From contig NC_061121.1 of NCBI RefSeq assembly GCF_002878395.1, positions 40,646,050-40,710,049 of the forward strand: a stretch of 64,000 nt of DNA, read 5' to 3'. This DNA is from Capsicum annuum. Its lineage: Eukaryota; Streptophyta; Magnoliopsida; Solanales; Solanaceae. Position numbers and translations under genes: made by a program. How positions within the stretch are numbered: the first letter of the stretch is position 1; each line of letters opens with the position of its first letter. Shown in pieces: positions 23,812 to 34,930 of this stretch. Under the pieces are notes generated by a model that saw nothing but the letters and a program-made list of their open reading frames with translations, had not been told where the DNA came from and did no database searches.

Positions 23812-23816
23812 ATCGG
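23812..23816. repeat. Target-site duplication ATCGG of element E (left copy)
   Basis: ATCGG precedes the E 5' LTR and recurs exactly at 42983-42987 after its 3' LTR. Confidence 0.92.
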
Positions 23817-25788
23817 TGTAGACACGTAATTGTGTCCCTCTCGAAAGTCAAATTTACCCATTTATTCTTACTTTATCATGCACCCCACCTAATTCCATAA
23901 TTCTTTCATAAAAAAGCAAAAAATAACAAAATTCCTAACAACTTTGACACCTCAACCAAACAAAATAACAAACACACCCCTACCTCCACCTAACCCCCTA
24001 CCCATGTCACCCCACCCAAGCCCCTTTACGCTTTTCTCTGACTAGAACAACAATTCATTCACACATAATATTCCCACTAGAATATATACACACTCAATTC
24101 CACTCACACAAATGGACAGAAACCATATACATATACACATTCACTACTGTATGGACCCCCTCTATTTTTTCCTATTGAAGCACAGATATACACACAACCC
24201 GCAACACACAAAAATCTTCTCCACTCAACACATACTCTATCGCACACAATCACAGTACACACACCATATTGGGGGAGATACACACACCTCGAGTAGCCTG
24301 CCCATTTTTTGACACCAAGATTTTCTCCTCTACACACACATCTACACAGAGGCCAAAATCGGGAGAGCAAAAACAAAGATAAAGTCAATCAGAGAGAAGA
24401 ACAGCAAGAGAGATGGTGATCAGCAATTGGAATAGAAATAGAGAAAAGAAGAAACAAAGTGAGTTGATCGACATAGAGGGATTTTAGAATTTTTCGGTGA
24501 GGTCTCACCGGAGATCCGATGGAAAACTCACCAGATCAGGCACTACAGCATCAATGATAACCAACTCCAAAACCCTCCTAAAATCCAATTAAACCAGTGT
24601 CCAATTACTTTGCTGAGTCAGTCTTTGGGATTAGTCTAGATTTTCTTGGGATTAGTTCTATTCGCGAATTCGTGGTCGAAGGTTTACTATTTGAGGTTGT
24701 CAATCAAAGTCTAGTCAGTGGGCTCTTCTTGAAAGCTATTGTTCGAGCTTGGGTTTTATAAGACAGTAATACCGGAGAGAATTTCATTTGAGGTCCATTT
24801 CTCACCTCATTCTCTTTTAATATTATTGTTTGATACTATGTGTGATAAATTCATAGTATGTGAAGTTTGTTTTATGTGACTTTGTGATTTTCGAATCATG
24901 AATATTATTTCATGTTGGTTGAATGATCCGTTTGAACAGAGTAATTAAATGATTCAAACTCATTTTGGGGTAAATCTTAATTTGGGTTAGGACTTGAAAA
25001 TCAATAAAAGGGGTTAATATTGGTGTTCTTTGATTCATGGATTATTGTTGGATTTGAAATAGATGTTAATTTTGACAAAAAAGATAATGTAATGTTTAGG
25101 CCGACAATTGATAGGCAAATGTAGGTTGGATAGGCAAAGTTTAGGACTCGTGGTTTGTTGAATGTTTGAAATTTTGTTGAATGGTTTGGTTTTCTCGCAT
25201 TTGGATTAATTGTATCCATTTAGCCAGGGAATGCCCCGGGGTCATTGGTATTTATTCATCGAGGAATTTCCCAAAGTATTATGTACGCAAAGGAGGTTCG
25301 TGCTTAAGGCCTGAGGAACCGAGTGGAGCGTAGTTTAGGATTAGTGTAGCTTTACATTTCAGTACCTTTTTATTTTGGGTTTGTAATAAATTGGACTGGA
25401 CATTATTTTTTGAGTTTTGAATTATTTGGTTGTTTTTTTTTTGTGCCTGTTTTGTTGGTTTATAGATTCCATAGTGTCATCCTACCCGATATACTCCCCG
25501 AAGCGACCGTGGTCGAATCATGGGATTGAGGGGTTCCTAACACCTTCCCCTCGATCAATAGAATTCCTTTACTGGAATCTCTATTTGCAAACCAATTTAA
25601 AAAGTCAAATTGTTTGAAAAAAGATATCTAAGGGTGACTTGGCACACCCGATTTATGTCAAGTGGCGACTCTGGGTTTTCAATATAAATAATTTTTTTTG
25701 AAATACATTTTTAGATCTTGTCACCTAATAATAAAAACTCTTTCAAACTTAAAATCCAATATCTTTTTGGTTAAAAGGGGGTGTGATA
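23817..25788 (+). mobile_element. Element E 5' LTR
   Basis: It begins TGTAGACACGTAATTGTGTC and ends AAGGGGGTGTGATA. The 24050-24420 stretch is rich in CACACA-type sequence, which generates the chance open frames there on both strands. The two LTRs share clear landmarks, such as ATACTCCCCGAAG (25490 and 42685) and AGGGTGA(C/A)TTGGCACACCC (25631 and 42824). Confidence 0.92.
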
Positions 25789-25792
25789 GCTC

Positions 25793-25810
25793 TGGCGACT
25801 CTGCTGGGGA
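25793..25810 (+). other. Element E primer-binding site (not initiator Met)
   Basis: TGGCGACTCTGCTGGGGA follows the LTR end after four bases and begins TGG as required to pair with a CCA tRNA end. I have not assigned the tRNA. It differs clearly from the Met-type PBS of the other elements and is of the kind found in Tat-like elements. Confidence 0.8.
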
Positions 25811-26219
25811 TTTTTCAGAATTCGAGCTTATTTTTGAGTTGTATCGGCTTAGTTTGACATTATGGGTGGATAGACAATTTGTTAGTGTTATTGTTTGTAT
25901 TGGTTTTATCATTGTTGAGTGCCTTCGTGTTATGTGTTTATAGTTTTTCTCTTATTTGTTACCGCTTTATATATGACATCATGTACATTACCCCGAGTCA
26001 TTCTTTTTGCAACAATTCCAGAGTACACGTCATGTACATGAACTCTAGTTGAGTCTCCCTTATTTTAGGAGGGGGAGCCGTTGGATGTATGGAGTAGGTG
26101 GTAAGAAATCAGAGCCACTATCGACCATATGCACCCCTGAACAGCCTTGTTAGTGGACCCTAGTCTAGGTCAGCCTTTAGGTTATGCTTATCTGCATCAT
26201 ATTGAGACCTAGTAGGACC
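25811..26219 (+). mobile_element. Element E leader before the F insertion
   Basis: This is untranslated leader with no credible reading frame (the open frames at 25698-25943 are chance). It includes the purine-rich run AGGAGGGGGAGCC near 26068. Element F splits the leader at 26225. Confidence 0.65.
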
Positions 26220-26224
26220 CATTT
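26220..26224. repeat. Target-site duplication CATTT of element F (left copy)
   Basis: CATTT precedes the F 5' LTR and recurs exactly at 33718-33722. Confidence 0.9.
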
Positions 26225-26965
26225 TGATACGGGAATTCCTAGCTCGAGACCTTTCACACGAAGCCAAGCACGTGAGTTGCAACGACTCTAAGCCTTGTTC
26301 ACATTCTTGGCCATGTGTGAGGCCCTTGTGAGCCCATCTAAGGGCCTATATTTAATAAAATATAAAGATACCCACCAAGACACCTCAAATCCACCCCCTT
26401 AAAAGCCAAGGGTAATTTGGTCTTTGTCCCTTCTTTCTAAGTGACTATATAAGCCATGTAATAGGGCTAGTATTGCTTTAGTTCATTCCTATTATTGAAG
26501 AAACACAAGTCTTGTAATATTTTGAGAACTTCTCTCTCTTGTTCTTGAGAGTGAACCCAAAACTAGACAACAAAGTGTAGTAACACTTTTGTTGTTCTTT
26601 GGCTAGAAACTTGGGGGTCTTGAGGTTCATGAGTTCCTCTTGATTCAAGTAAGAATTTGGTGTAAATATCTTTTAGTCTTAGGGTCCTAATCTTTATGTT
26701 AAGGTTCTTAGATTCTAGGATATTTTGTGTCAAGTTACTATCCATTATTTTGTAATCTTGTTGTTTGTATCTTGCTATAGTGAAGTCGTGTGGGGCTCTT
26801 ACGATTCACTATAGTTATTCCAATTTTGTGTTATTTATCATCTTGTTGAATATTGTCATTGTTGCCTTGAAAACCTAGAGAAGCCGAGTGGGGCCTTTGA
26901 TTCTCTAGTGATGTTGTTCTTGTTGTTCTCTTGATTCTTTGTTGTAAGTTTGATCTTTTGTATCT
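26225..26965 (+). mobile_element. Element F 5' LTR
   Basis: From TGATACGG to TTTTGTATCT. It is very similar to 32976-33717, with scattered substitutions. It contains a TATA box at 26446 and a run of GAAGCCGTGTGGGGC-like segments repeated twice within the LTR (26785 and 26881). Confidence 0.93.
26446..26453 (+). promoter_or_regulatory. TATA box of element F LTR
   Basis: TATATAAG lies ~220 bp into the LTR. The 3' LTR has TAGATAAG at the same place (33197-33204), so only the 5' copy keeps a good box. Confidence 0.65.
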
Positions 26966-26967
26966 TT

Positions 26968-26985
26968 TGGTATCAAAGCTCAAGG
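26968..26985 (+). other. Element F primer-binding site
   Basis: TGGTATCAAAGCTCAAGG follows the LTR after two bases. Its first eight bases match the initiator-Met type and the rest is diverged. Confidence 0.8.
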
Positions 26986-28027
26986 CTTGGTTTTGTTCTT
27001 ACAAAACCAATCTTGGGAAGCTCTTACCAAAAAGTATGTTCTTGAACATTTTGGTCGAAAATTGGTTGTAGATCTACAAAAGATTTTACTTGTTTAGTTT
27101 GTTTCTTGTGTTGGTCGCTTCCTCACCGACACAAAAAAAAATGTCTAAATCTAAAGTTGAGCTTAATAAGAAGAAACTTGTTGTTATGAAAACTTGAAGT
27201 GGCCTTGAGTTTGACTTGTGTTGGATGTTGGAGTGCCATTGTGGTGTATTGTTGTTTTGTTCTTGAAGGTTTTGATGTTGTGTTCATCTTAAAAGTTTAT
27301 CTTCATCCTATGTCTTAAAAGAGCAATAGATCTAAAAGGGTTTCAAGACAAAATTGAAAAAGTTGTTTGTGAGAAGACTTGCCAACATCACCTTTCTAGA
27401 CTTGACAACAATTTTTCCCTTAAAACAAGGAACCTTGTCTTGTGAAACTAGTAAGGTCAAACATCACCTTTTGAGTTTGAAAAAGTTGAAAAAAAAAAAT
27501 TTACAAAACTTTATGTTTCCCTCCCAATAACAAGTCATCCATTACACATGATATAAAGGGACCAAGGCTTCAAGTTGATGAACAATGTATGTGGACCTGT
27601 GGCCAATGACATGCTACCATGTCACCCTAGTTACTTTTCACATAATAATTAAGCTCAAATTTGGATGTTCTAGTTTCTAACTATTGATTCCTAATTTCAT
27701 CTAATTGACTTGAGAACTAATTAACAAATTAGTACATTCCTACTAGCTTGTCAATAGTCCTTTGAAGCTTTGTGTTCGTGTCAACGTTTGTTTGTCTGAT
27801 TTTATCATTTGAATACGTTGTAACTCTTATCTCTAGTCCGACGAGAATTCTTTGAGTTTCAAACAAGAATCCATTCCGGAAAAGAGCATACTCATGCCTT
27901 AAGATTCACAGGTTACTAGCCAATCTACAACACTTGTGGAGCTCGAGTGTGAGTGAACCTAGAGAGTGTGAGTGAGGACTGTTTTTAAACTAACTTGTTT
28001 GTTGTTTGTGTAGATGATACCTTGAAA
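26986..28027 (+). mobile_element. Element F 5' untranslated leader
   Basis: About 1 kb without a reading frame of note lies between PBS and gag. The gag start ATG at 28028 follows TTGTTTGTGTAGATGATACC; a longer in-frame open stretch begins at 27995. Confidence 0.7.
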
Positions 28028-29452
28028 ATGGAGGGAACCACGTCTCAAACTGTGGATTCTAATGAAATGGAGAATATGAGGGTTACTCTTGAGGCTATGA
28101 CCCGAACTCTTAAAAGGTTGAGTACAGAAGTGGGAGCCATAAAGGGAGAAGTGACAACTATTAGTGGGAGGTTAGAACAAGTGGAGATTCAAAGGAACTC
28201 TCGTCATTCTACTCCTCAACATGTTTCGTCAAGTGGACATGATAGAAATTCCTCCGCCACCGTTACTCCCGAAACATGGCCACAATTGCCAAATCCTTCA
28301 CTAGCTACACTAAATGCCGCAAGCCAAACCACTTATAACCCTCTAAACCGAGACTCCAATAGACCAACCCATTCCCAAATGTCTCAAGTTCCGCAAGAGG
28401 TACTAGGACGTCAAATGCCTCCACAAAATCCGAACCCCCCCTTCCAAGCTCCACTAAACCAAAGACCACCACCTCTACAAAATCCAATTCCTCCGAATCA
28501 AGTTCCAAATGTCCAAAATCGTCCCGTCCACCTTGAGGAATATGGTAGAGAGGATTATGAAGGGTATGGAGCCTTTGAAAATACCTACATGAGGGAGGAA
28601 GAGATAAGAGGAGGTCGTGTGGATCCAAGGAGATACCGAGGGTATGGAGAAAGGGGAAACCGACACCTAGAGAGAGACTTAGGCATCAATACCATCAAAT
28701 TGAGCCTACCTATATTTAAGGGCGAAAGTGACCCCGAGGTGTATCTAGCTTAGGAGTCGGTTTGTGATAAAGTTTTTCAAGTGAATGATATCTCGAAGGA
28801 GAAGAAGAGTTGTTATGCCATAGCTCATTTTGAAGGCTATGCTAACACTTGGTGGGAATACATCAAGAGGTTCGGCAACGAGTTGGTTGAGGGACAACCA
28901 CTACCATGGTTTCGATTGAGGTACCTAATAAGGCAATGGTATCTTCCCGAAAGTTATCTTCATGAGTTGCTTGCTAGGTTGTACAATTTACGACAAGGGA
29001 ATCAAAGTGTTATGGCATACTATGACAAGTTCGAACAACTCATGTTGAAGCTTGATCATCGGGGAGAACAAACTGGCCATGACATTATTCGGTTCAAGTG
29101 TGGGTTGAACAAAGTGATCTCCACTCATTTGATGCTTCACAATTTTGATACCGTTGTAGGGATTTTCCAAGCAGCTCTTGAGATTAAAAGGGATCTTAAA
29201 GAGAGGTCGTCGTTCAAGGCAAAGGGACCATCAACCTCAGGTTGGCCAAGGAGCAAATATATGGTTCAACCATCTTCGGTTTGGCCCAAAAACAAGGACC
29301 AACCCGCTACTACAAGGCTGTCCGAGCCTAAAACAGTCCATAAATCTCCTCCCCGGCAAGAAGCTCACAAGTATCCTAATCCTAAAGGGTTCCAATGTTT
29401 TAAGTGCCAAGGTTAGGGACATAAAGCCAATGAATGTCCAAACCGACGTAAT
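28028..29452 (+). pseudogene. Element F gag pseudogene
   Basis: The frame opens with MEGTTSQTVDSNEMEN and a heptad-like segment (about residues 15-60, VTLEAMTRTLKRL...) that could form a coiled coil. A Pro/Asn-rich linker and an acidic Tyr-rich part follow. The capsid starts at the LPIFKGESDPEVYLA block (28710), where a TAG at 28751-28753 replaces the next codon. It continues with GYANTWWEYIKRF, RYLIRQWYLPESYLHELL and LYNLRQGNQSVMAYYDKFEQL. The zinc knuckle at about 29398-29439 (CFKCQG, stop, GHKANEC) has a TAG at 29414-29416 in the fourth spacer position. Otherwise the frame is unbroken, which makes it one of the youngest-looking gags here. Confidence 0.93.
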
Positions 29453-30040
29453 GTGATCCTAAGGGAAGGGAGATTGTATTACCTTAGTGAGGAAGTGGGT
29501 CTTGAAAAAGAAGAGAATGAGACCGAGCCTCAAGATGGAGATAAACCCAAAAATGAGCCACATAATGATGATGATTGTGAGGATGCTTATCCGCAAGAAG
29601 GGGAGTGCATGGTTCCAAATTTTGTAGTGAGGCGTGCCATATTAGTAAGGCGATAGATGACCCTAGCCAACGGGAGAATTTATTCCATACTAAATGTCTT
29701 GTGAAGGGAAGTGTGTGTACTATGGTGATAGATAGTGGAAGTTGTGTGAATGTGGTTAGTGTTGCAATGGTGAACTTCTTGAAATTGCCGACTACACCTC
29801 ACACTAGTCCTTAAAAGTTGCAATGGTTGAATGAATACGGCGAGTTAAAGGTCACAAAGCAATGTGTGATACTTTTTAAGGAAGCCAACTACCATGACGA
29901 GGTGTTTTGTGATGTGATACCAATGCAAGCTTGTCACTTGTTGTTAGGAAGGCCTTGGCAATACGATAGGTCGACCAAATATGATGGAAGGTCCAATCGG
30001 CATACACTTGAGAAGGATGGCTGAAAGGTCGCTCTTCATC
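29453..30040 (+). pseudogene. Element F linker and protease pseudogene
   Basis: An acidic linker (EENETEPQDGDKPKNE...DCEDAYPQEGE) leads to a frameshift near 29650. The aspartic protease then continues in the next frame: VKGSVCTMVIDSGSCVNVVS carries an intact D-S-G active-site triplet near 29728-29736. A TAA lies at 29812-29814, and ACHLLLGRPWQYDR (29920) is the conserved end block. The last part is again disrupted near 30000. A highly charged linker (30041-30190) separates it from RT. Confidence 0.88.
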
Positions 30041-31230
30041 CATTATTACCTTCCTAAATGAATGAATTATACCAAAAGATGTGGGAATTGAGGGGAAAAT
30101 AAAAGAAGGCCGAGAATAAGGGAAAAAGAGGGGAACCCGAGAGTGATGAAGTAGGGGAAACCGAGGGGCTCTTAATTTCTAAGGGGAAAGGAAGTATGGT
30201 GATGATGGCTAGGAGGAAAGAATTATTTGTGGATCATGACGAGGACACTTCGATGCTCCTGTTGGCTCATTGTTTTAACACTAACGCCACTAATATTTCC
30301 ATTTCTCCTCCTATTTCTCATGTTTTGCAGGATTACGAGGATGTCTTCCGAAAAGAATTATTGCAAGGATTGCCCCCACTTTAGGGAATTGAGCACCAAA
30401 TAGATTTTGTGTTGGGTTCACAATTGCCCAACAAACCGACTTATAGGAACAACCCAATGGATACCAAGGAATTGCAATGCCAAGTTGAGGAATGCCTCAA
30501 CAAAGGATATATCAAGGAGAGTATAAGCCCTTGTGCGGTTCCGGTGCTACTAGTTTCCAAGAAAGATGGGAATTGGCGTATGTGCATTGATTGTTGAGTC
30601 ATCAACAAGATAACGGTAAAATATCGTCACCCTATTCCTAGGTTAGATGATATGCTTGATGAATTGAGTGGTTCGTGTTCTTTTTCTAAAATTGATTTGA
30701 GGAGTGGCTATCACCAAATTCGTATGCAACCGGGTGATGAATGGAAAACTGCCTTCAAGACCAGATTTGGTCTCTATGAATTGATGGTGATGCCATTCGT
30801 CCTAACAAACACTCCAAGTACTTTCATGAGGCTAATGATTCATGTGATGAAGCCATTTATCGGAAAGTTTGTTGTTGTTTATTTTGATGATTTATTGGTG
30901 TATAGTAAGTCCTTAGATGAGCATGTAAAGCATTTACAATGTGTATTTGATGTCTTCCGAAAGGAGAAGTTATATGCTAATCTAGAAAAATGTTATTTTG
31001 GTGTCCATGAGGTTGTATTTCTTAGGTTTGTGGTGAGCTCAAGAGGGGTCAAAGTGGATGAATCTAAGATTGATGCCATTAAAAATTGGCCAACTCCCAA
31101 AACTGTAGGTGAAGTGAGAATCTTCCATGGGTTGGCTAGTTTTTATAGACGTTTTGTTAAAGGATTTAGCACCATTGCCGCCCCCTAGACCGAAGTGATT
31201 AAAAAGGATCGGTCTTTCAAGTGGGGAGAT
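30041..31230 (+). pseudogene. Element F reverse transcriptase pseudogene
   Basis: It begins with a linker (VFRKELLQGLPPL) and the RT palm. The conserved blocks are VPVLLVSKKDGNWRMCIDC (30541, followed by TGA at 30595-30597), [15 protein letters not shown], and [16 protein letters not shown]. The catalytic box YFDD is intact at 30880-30891. Then come [20 protein letters not shown] and [14 protein letters not shown] stop at 31186-31188 follows the AAP motif. Apart from isolated stops this is the most intact RT in the window. Confidence 0.93.
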
Positions 31231-31650
31231 GAACAAGCTAAGGCCTTTGGGGACTTAAAAGCTATGCTCATCTCGGCCCCTTTGCTATAATTACCGAATT
31301 TTGACAAGACTTTTGAGGTCGAATGTGATGCAAGCAAAGTCCGCATAGGTGCGGTTTTAATGCAAGAATTAAAGCCTATTGCCTACTTTAGCGAAAAGTT
31401 AAAAGGAGCAACTCTAAACTACTCTACGTATGATTTAGAGTTGTATGACTTGATTAGAGCCTTGTCCACTTAGCAACATTATTTGTGGCCTAAAGAATTC
31501 GTGATCTGAACGGATCATGAATCCTTGAAGCATCTACGGGCATAAGACAAGTTTAACCGGCGGCATGCCAAATGGATTGAATTTAAACTTTCCCTTATGT
31601 TATTCAATACAAGAAGGTAAAAACAATGTGGTTGCCGATGCTTTATCCTG
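31231..31650 (+). pseudogene. Element F RNase H pseudogene
   Basis: The block [19 protein letters not shown] keeps the catalytic Asp (ECDAS, near 31321). [20 protein letters not shown] and TDHESLKHLRA follow. Stops interrupt at about 31288, 31471, 31507 and 31543. Near 31600-31620 the frame shifts, and the VVADALS end block is read in the new frame. Confidence 0.88.
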
Positions 31651-32960
31651 AAAACATGTGCTTGTGTCTACTTTGTCGTCTAAGTTGATGGGGTTTGAAA
31701 GCCTCAAGTCTTTATATCCCAAGGACCCTCACTTCGCTCCTATCTATAGGGAAAGTGAAAAGTTGGAAAGGGATAGGTGGGTTATGGATTGGGGTTCCCA
31801 TCCCTATACCAAATTTGATGGATACTTGCTTAAAGGTAGACGATTGTGTGTTCCCTCAAGTTCATGGAGAGAATTATTTGTGAGGGAAGCACATAATGGC
31901 GGTCTAATGGGCCATTTTGGGGTCGAGAAGACCCTCAAAATTTTGGAAGAACAATTTTATTGTCCTAGAATGCACAAGGATGTGGCCTGGATTTGCGACC
32001 AATGTGTTGAGTGCAAAAGAGCCAAGTCACGGCTCCAACCCCATGGGTTGTACACCCCATTATCCAACCCTTTGCGTCCTTGGCTTGATATATCAATGGA
32101 CTTCGTGTTGGGATTTCCTAGGACTAGAAGGGGGCGGGATAGTATTTTTGTCATGGTGGATCGGTTTTCCAAGATGGATCACTTTATTCCTTGTTCTAAA
32201 TGTGATGATGCGCCTAGCGTAGCCTCTTTGTTTGTTGATAATACTGTAAAACTTCATGGTGTTCCGAGGACCATAGTGAGTGATAGGGATTCTAAATTCC
32301 TAAGCCACTTTTGGAAGTCCATATGGGGTAGACTCGATACTAAGTTGTTGTTTTCGACTTCATGCCACCCACAAACCGATGGCCAAATATAAGTAGTAAA
32401 TAGGACCTTAGGGTCTATGCTACGGTCCATGGTTAAAGAAAAAATGACTTCTTGGGAGGAGCACTTACCGTTGATTAAGTTTGCTTATAATTATGTTATA
32501 CACTCAAGCACAGGGATGACACCCTTTGAGTGTGTATACGGCATCAACCCCCTCACCCCTTTGGATTTAACCTCTTTGCCAAGTGATCTTGTGATAAGCT
32601 TAGATAGAAACAAATGGGCCTAGGCCATGAAAAAGCTACATGAGAAGGTGAGGTTGCGGTTGGAGAAGAAAAACCAAGAAGTTGCGAGGCAAGCCAAGAA
32701 AGGAAGAAAAAAGCTCATTCTTAAACTGGAAGATTGGGTGTGGGTGCACCTAAGGAAGGATAGATTCCCATCTCAAAGGAATGCTAAGTTGATGCCATAG
32801 GGTGATGGCCCATTCCAAGTATTAGAAAGGATCAACGACAATGCCTACAAGATTGATCTACCCCCGAATATCAAGTGCACAACACTTTCAACGTGTGTGA
32901 TCTCTCTCGGGTGGAAATGGTAGAGGATGGTAATGATCCAAATTTGCGGACAAATTTCCT
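31651..32960 (+). pseudogene. Element F integrase pseudogene
   Basis: The zinc-binding domain is complete in sequence: His-His in [13 protein letters not shown] and Cys-Cys in CDQCVECKR. The core has both Asp residues (SMDFVLG near 32095; VSDRDSKF near 32277). The catalytic Glu codon, expected right after TDGQI, is a TAA stop at 32390-32392. The frame then resumes with VNRTLGSMLRSMV, FAYNYVIHSSTGMTPFE and, after a TAG near 32622, GRKKLILKLEDWVWVHLRKD and GDGPFQVLERINDNAYKIDL. No classical chromodomain follows. The last ~100 bp before the PPT are frameshifted. Confidence 0.92.
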
Positions 32961-32965
32961 TCAAT

Positions 32966-32975
32966 ATAGAGAGGA
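32966..32975 (+). other. Element F polypurine tract
   Basis: The purine-rich TATAGAGAGGA run ends exactly where the 3' LTR begins at 32976. Confidence 0.7.
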
Positions 32976-33717
32976 TGATACGGTAATTCCTAGCTCGAGA
33001 CCTTTCACACGAAGCCAAGCACGTGAGTTGCAATGACTCCCAGCCTTGTTCACATTCTTGGCCATGTGTGAGGCCCTTGTGAGCCCATCTAAGGGCCTAT
33101 ATTTAATAAAATGAAAAGAGGCCCACCAAGACACCCCAAACCCACCTCCTTAAATGCCAAGGGTAATTTGGTATTTGTCCCTCGTTTCTAAGTGACTAGA
33201 TAAGCCATGTAATAGGGCTAGTCTTGCTTTAGTTCATTCCTATTATTGAAGAAACACAAGTCTTGTAATATTTTGAGAACTTCTCTCTCTTGTTCTTGAG
33301 AGTGAACCCAAAACTAGACAACAAAGTGTAGTAACACTTTTGTTGTTCTTTGGCTAGAGACTTGGGTGTCTTGAGGTTCATGAGTTCCTCTTAATTCAAG
33401 TAAGAATTTGGTGTAAATATCTTTTAGTCTTAGGGTCCTAATCTTCATGTTAGGGTTCTTAGATTCTAGGATATTTTGTGTCAAGTTACTATCTATTATT
33501 TTGTAATCTTGTTGTTTGTATCTTGCTATAGTGAAGCGGTGTGGGGCTCTTTTGATTCACTATAGTTATTGCAATCTTGTGTTATTTATCCATCTTGTTG
33601 AATATTGTCGTTGTTACCTTGAAAACCTAGAGAAGCCGTGTGGGGCCTCTGATTCTCTAGTGATGTTGTCCTTGTTGTTCTCTTGATTCTTTGTTGTAAG
33701 TTTGATCTTTTGTATCA
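32976..33717 (+). mobile_element. Element F 3' LTR
   Basis: From TGATACGG to TTTTGTATCA, with the CATTT duplication directly after. Nearly the same length as the 5' copy. Confidence 0.93.
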
Positions 33718-34291
33718 CATTTTTTCCTTTGTAAGGGACTCACCCCTAAATCATTCTTATGTTCTAATTGTTGCATCTTTGAGTATAACAGGGTTATTTG
33801 ACGAATTGATTTAGGGAAAGCATGTGTTATAACTAAAGGAGTGTGTGTTTAAGCAAGAAAAAAGAAAAGAAAAATAGAGTTTTGTAGTTTTTTAGTGTTC
33901 TTTATGGCTTTTGTTTTTCACAATTCAAAAATTCAAAAGGATTCTTGCCTTTTGCACTCATTTTCTCAAAAATAAAAACATCAAAAAGATTTTTCTTTTG
34001 TTTCCTTTAGTAAGCATTCATAATCCAAAAAATTTTAAAATATTTTTTTTCAATAGAAGCCTTTTATAAAAGAAAAATTCAAAAAATATGGTAGAAGTTT
34101 TGTACATTTCATATAACGAAAATTCCAAAAAAGATTTTCCTTTCATAATTCTCGGTATCATTTTTATATGAACTGTCAAACTAAAAAACTCAAAAAGATT
34201 TTATTCACGTTGTTCATCGTATTTCTTTGGTCGTGTCTCTCAAGTGAGGGTTCAGTTCGCTACTTAATCCATAACTGCCCAATCTGGACGA

Positions 34292-34336
34292 ACTACGCAC
34301 CCCTGATTCTCCTCTCTCGGGAGTGAGATACGTAGG
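34292..34336 (+). repeat. Stem-loop motif in E, copy 1
   Basis: CTACG (34293-34297) can pair with CGTAG (34331-34335). Inside it, TCTC and CTC can pair with GAGA and GAG of CTCTCTCGGGAGTGAGA. Copies 2 and 3 are at 34678-34722 and 37252-37298. Confidence 0.7.
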
Positions 34337-34677
34337 CAGCCTATTGTGGTTTTGGGGATCTTATTTAAAAAATTCAAAAATATTTTCTTCACTCTTTATT
34401 AGAGTAGGTGACATATATATCTCTGAAAGAAAACCACAAAAATATTTTCCATTAATAGTTTCAAGTTTCAAGTTTCATTTTCATTTGAAATTCGAAATTG
34501 AAAACCCAATGAGATTTTTCTTTGGTAATCATAAGTTTCATTTTGTATAGGAAGCTGAAAAATTCAAAAATATTTTCATCAATCTTTTTGATAATTTGTT
34601 ATTTTTTTTCTTCTTAAAGTTTCAAGAAAAAAAAAAGAAAGAGAGTTGATCGGTCATTTTGTGGCCAAACTTCACAA

Positions 34678-34722
34678 ACTACGCACCCTTGATTCTCCTC
34701 TCTCGGGAGTGAGATACGTAGG
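34678..34722 (+). repeat. Stem-loop motif in E, copy 2
   Basis: It is nearly identical to copy 1 from ACTACGCACCC to GATACGTAGGC, with all potential stem positions kept. Confidence 0.7.
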
Positions 34723-34930
34723 CTTCCGTCTTGTCTTCGATGATCTTTTCAAAAAAAAATAGAAAGAAAAAGGTTTTGAGAAAGTGTTGAAAATGGTTTT
34801 GAGAAAGTGTTGAACTCTAACACGTTTGTTATTTCTTATTCAGTTAGTTTAAGGTGGTTGGTTTGTGGTATTTTGGCTGTTCCTCTATGTCACACCAAAT
34901 CCAAGGAATGGTTAGTTGTGTTCAACAAAG

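Larger units (their letters stand above)
22862..23816 (+). mobile_element. Element B 5' LTR, first visible part
   Basis: From ACTCTCAACTACTCTCTCTC onward this matches 58465-59018, the B 3' LTR, so it is the remaining left LTR of B after A inserted into it. The LTR beginning, equivalent to 58092-58464, must lie left of the window beyond A. It is interrupted by element E at 23817 and resumes at 42988. It holds a cluster of B-box-like GGTTCGAGTCC motifs (23426-23793). Confidence 0.85.
26225..33717 (+). mobile_element. Element F: degenerate CRM-like Ty3/gypsy chromovirus nested in E
   Basis: This is a complete 7.5-kb element with 741-742-bp LTRs, a Met-type PBS, gag-pol in order and a CATTT duplication. 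Gag and pol are among the best preserved in the window, with long stretches of open frame, but carry at least two frameshifts and about a dozen stops. RT and integrase blocks (CIDC, RYLIRQWY, GDGPFQVLERINDNAYKIDL) resemble the centromeric CRM clade of chromoviruses, and no classic chromodomain follows integrase. Clade placement is by eye. The LTR ends form TGATAC...GTATCA inverted repeats. Confidence 0.92.
33723..34930 (+). mobile_element. Element E leader after F: A/T-rich repeats and stem-loop motifs
   Basis: There is no coding sequence here. About nine imperfect copies of a motif like AAAATTCAAAAATATTTTC are scattered between 33925 and 34590. Two copies of a ~45-nt stem-loop motif lie at 34292-34336 and 34678-34722. 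Long A runs occur at 34626 and 34749. Confidence 0.7.

Noticed and set aside
24104..24388. 94-codon minus-strand frame rich in Cys and Val
   Set aside because: It arises from the CACACA-rich segment of the E LTR, is not kept as the same frame in the other LTR, and has no domain.
28305..28628. 107-codon antisense open frame in F gag
   Set aside because: It is the shadow of the Pro/Asn-rich gag linker on the opposite strand; the sense frame has clear gag homology.
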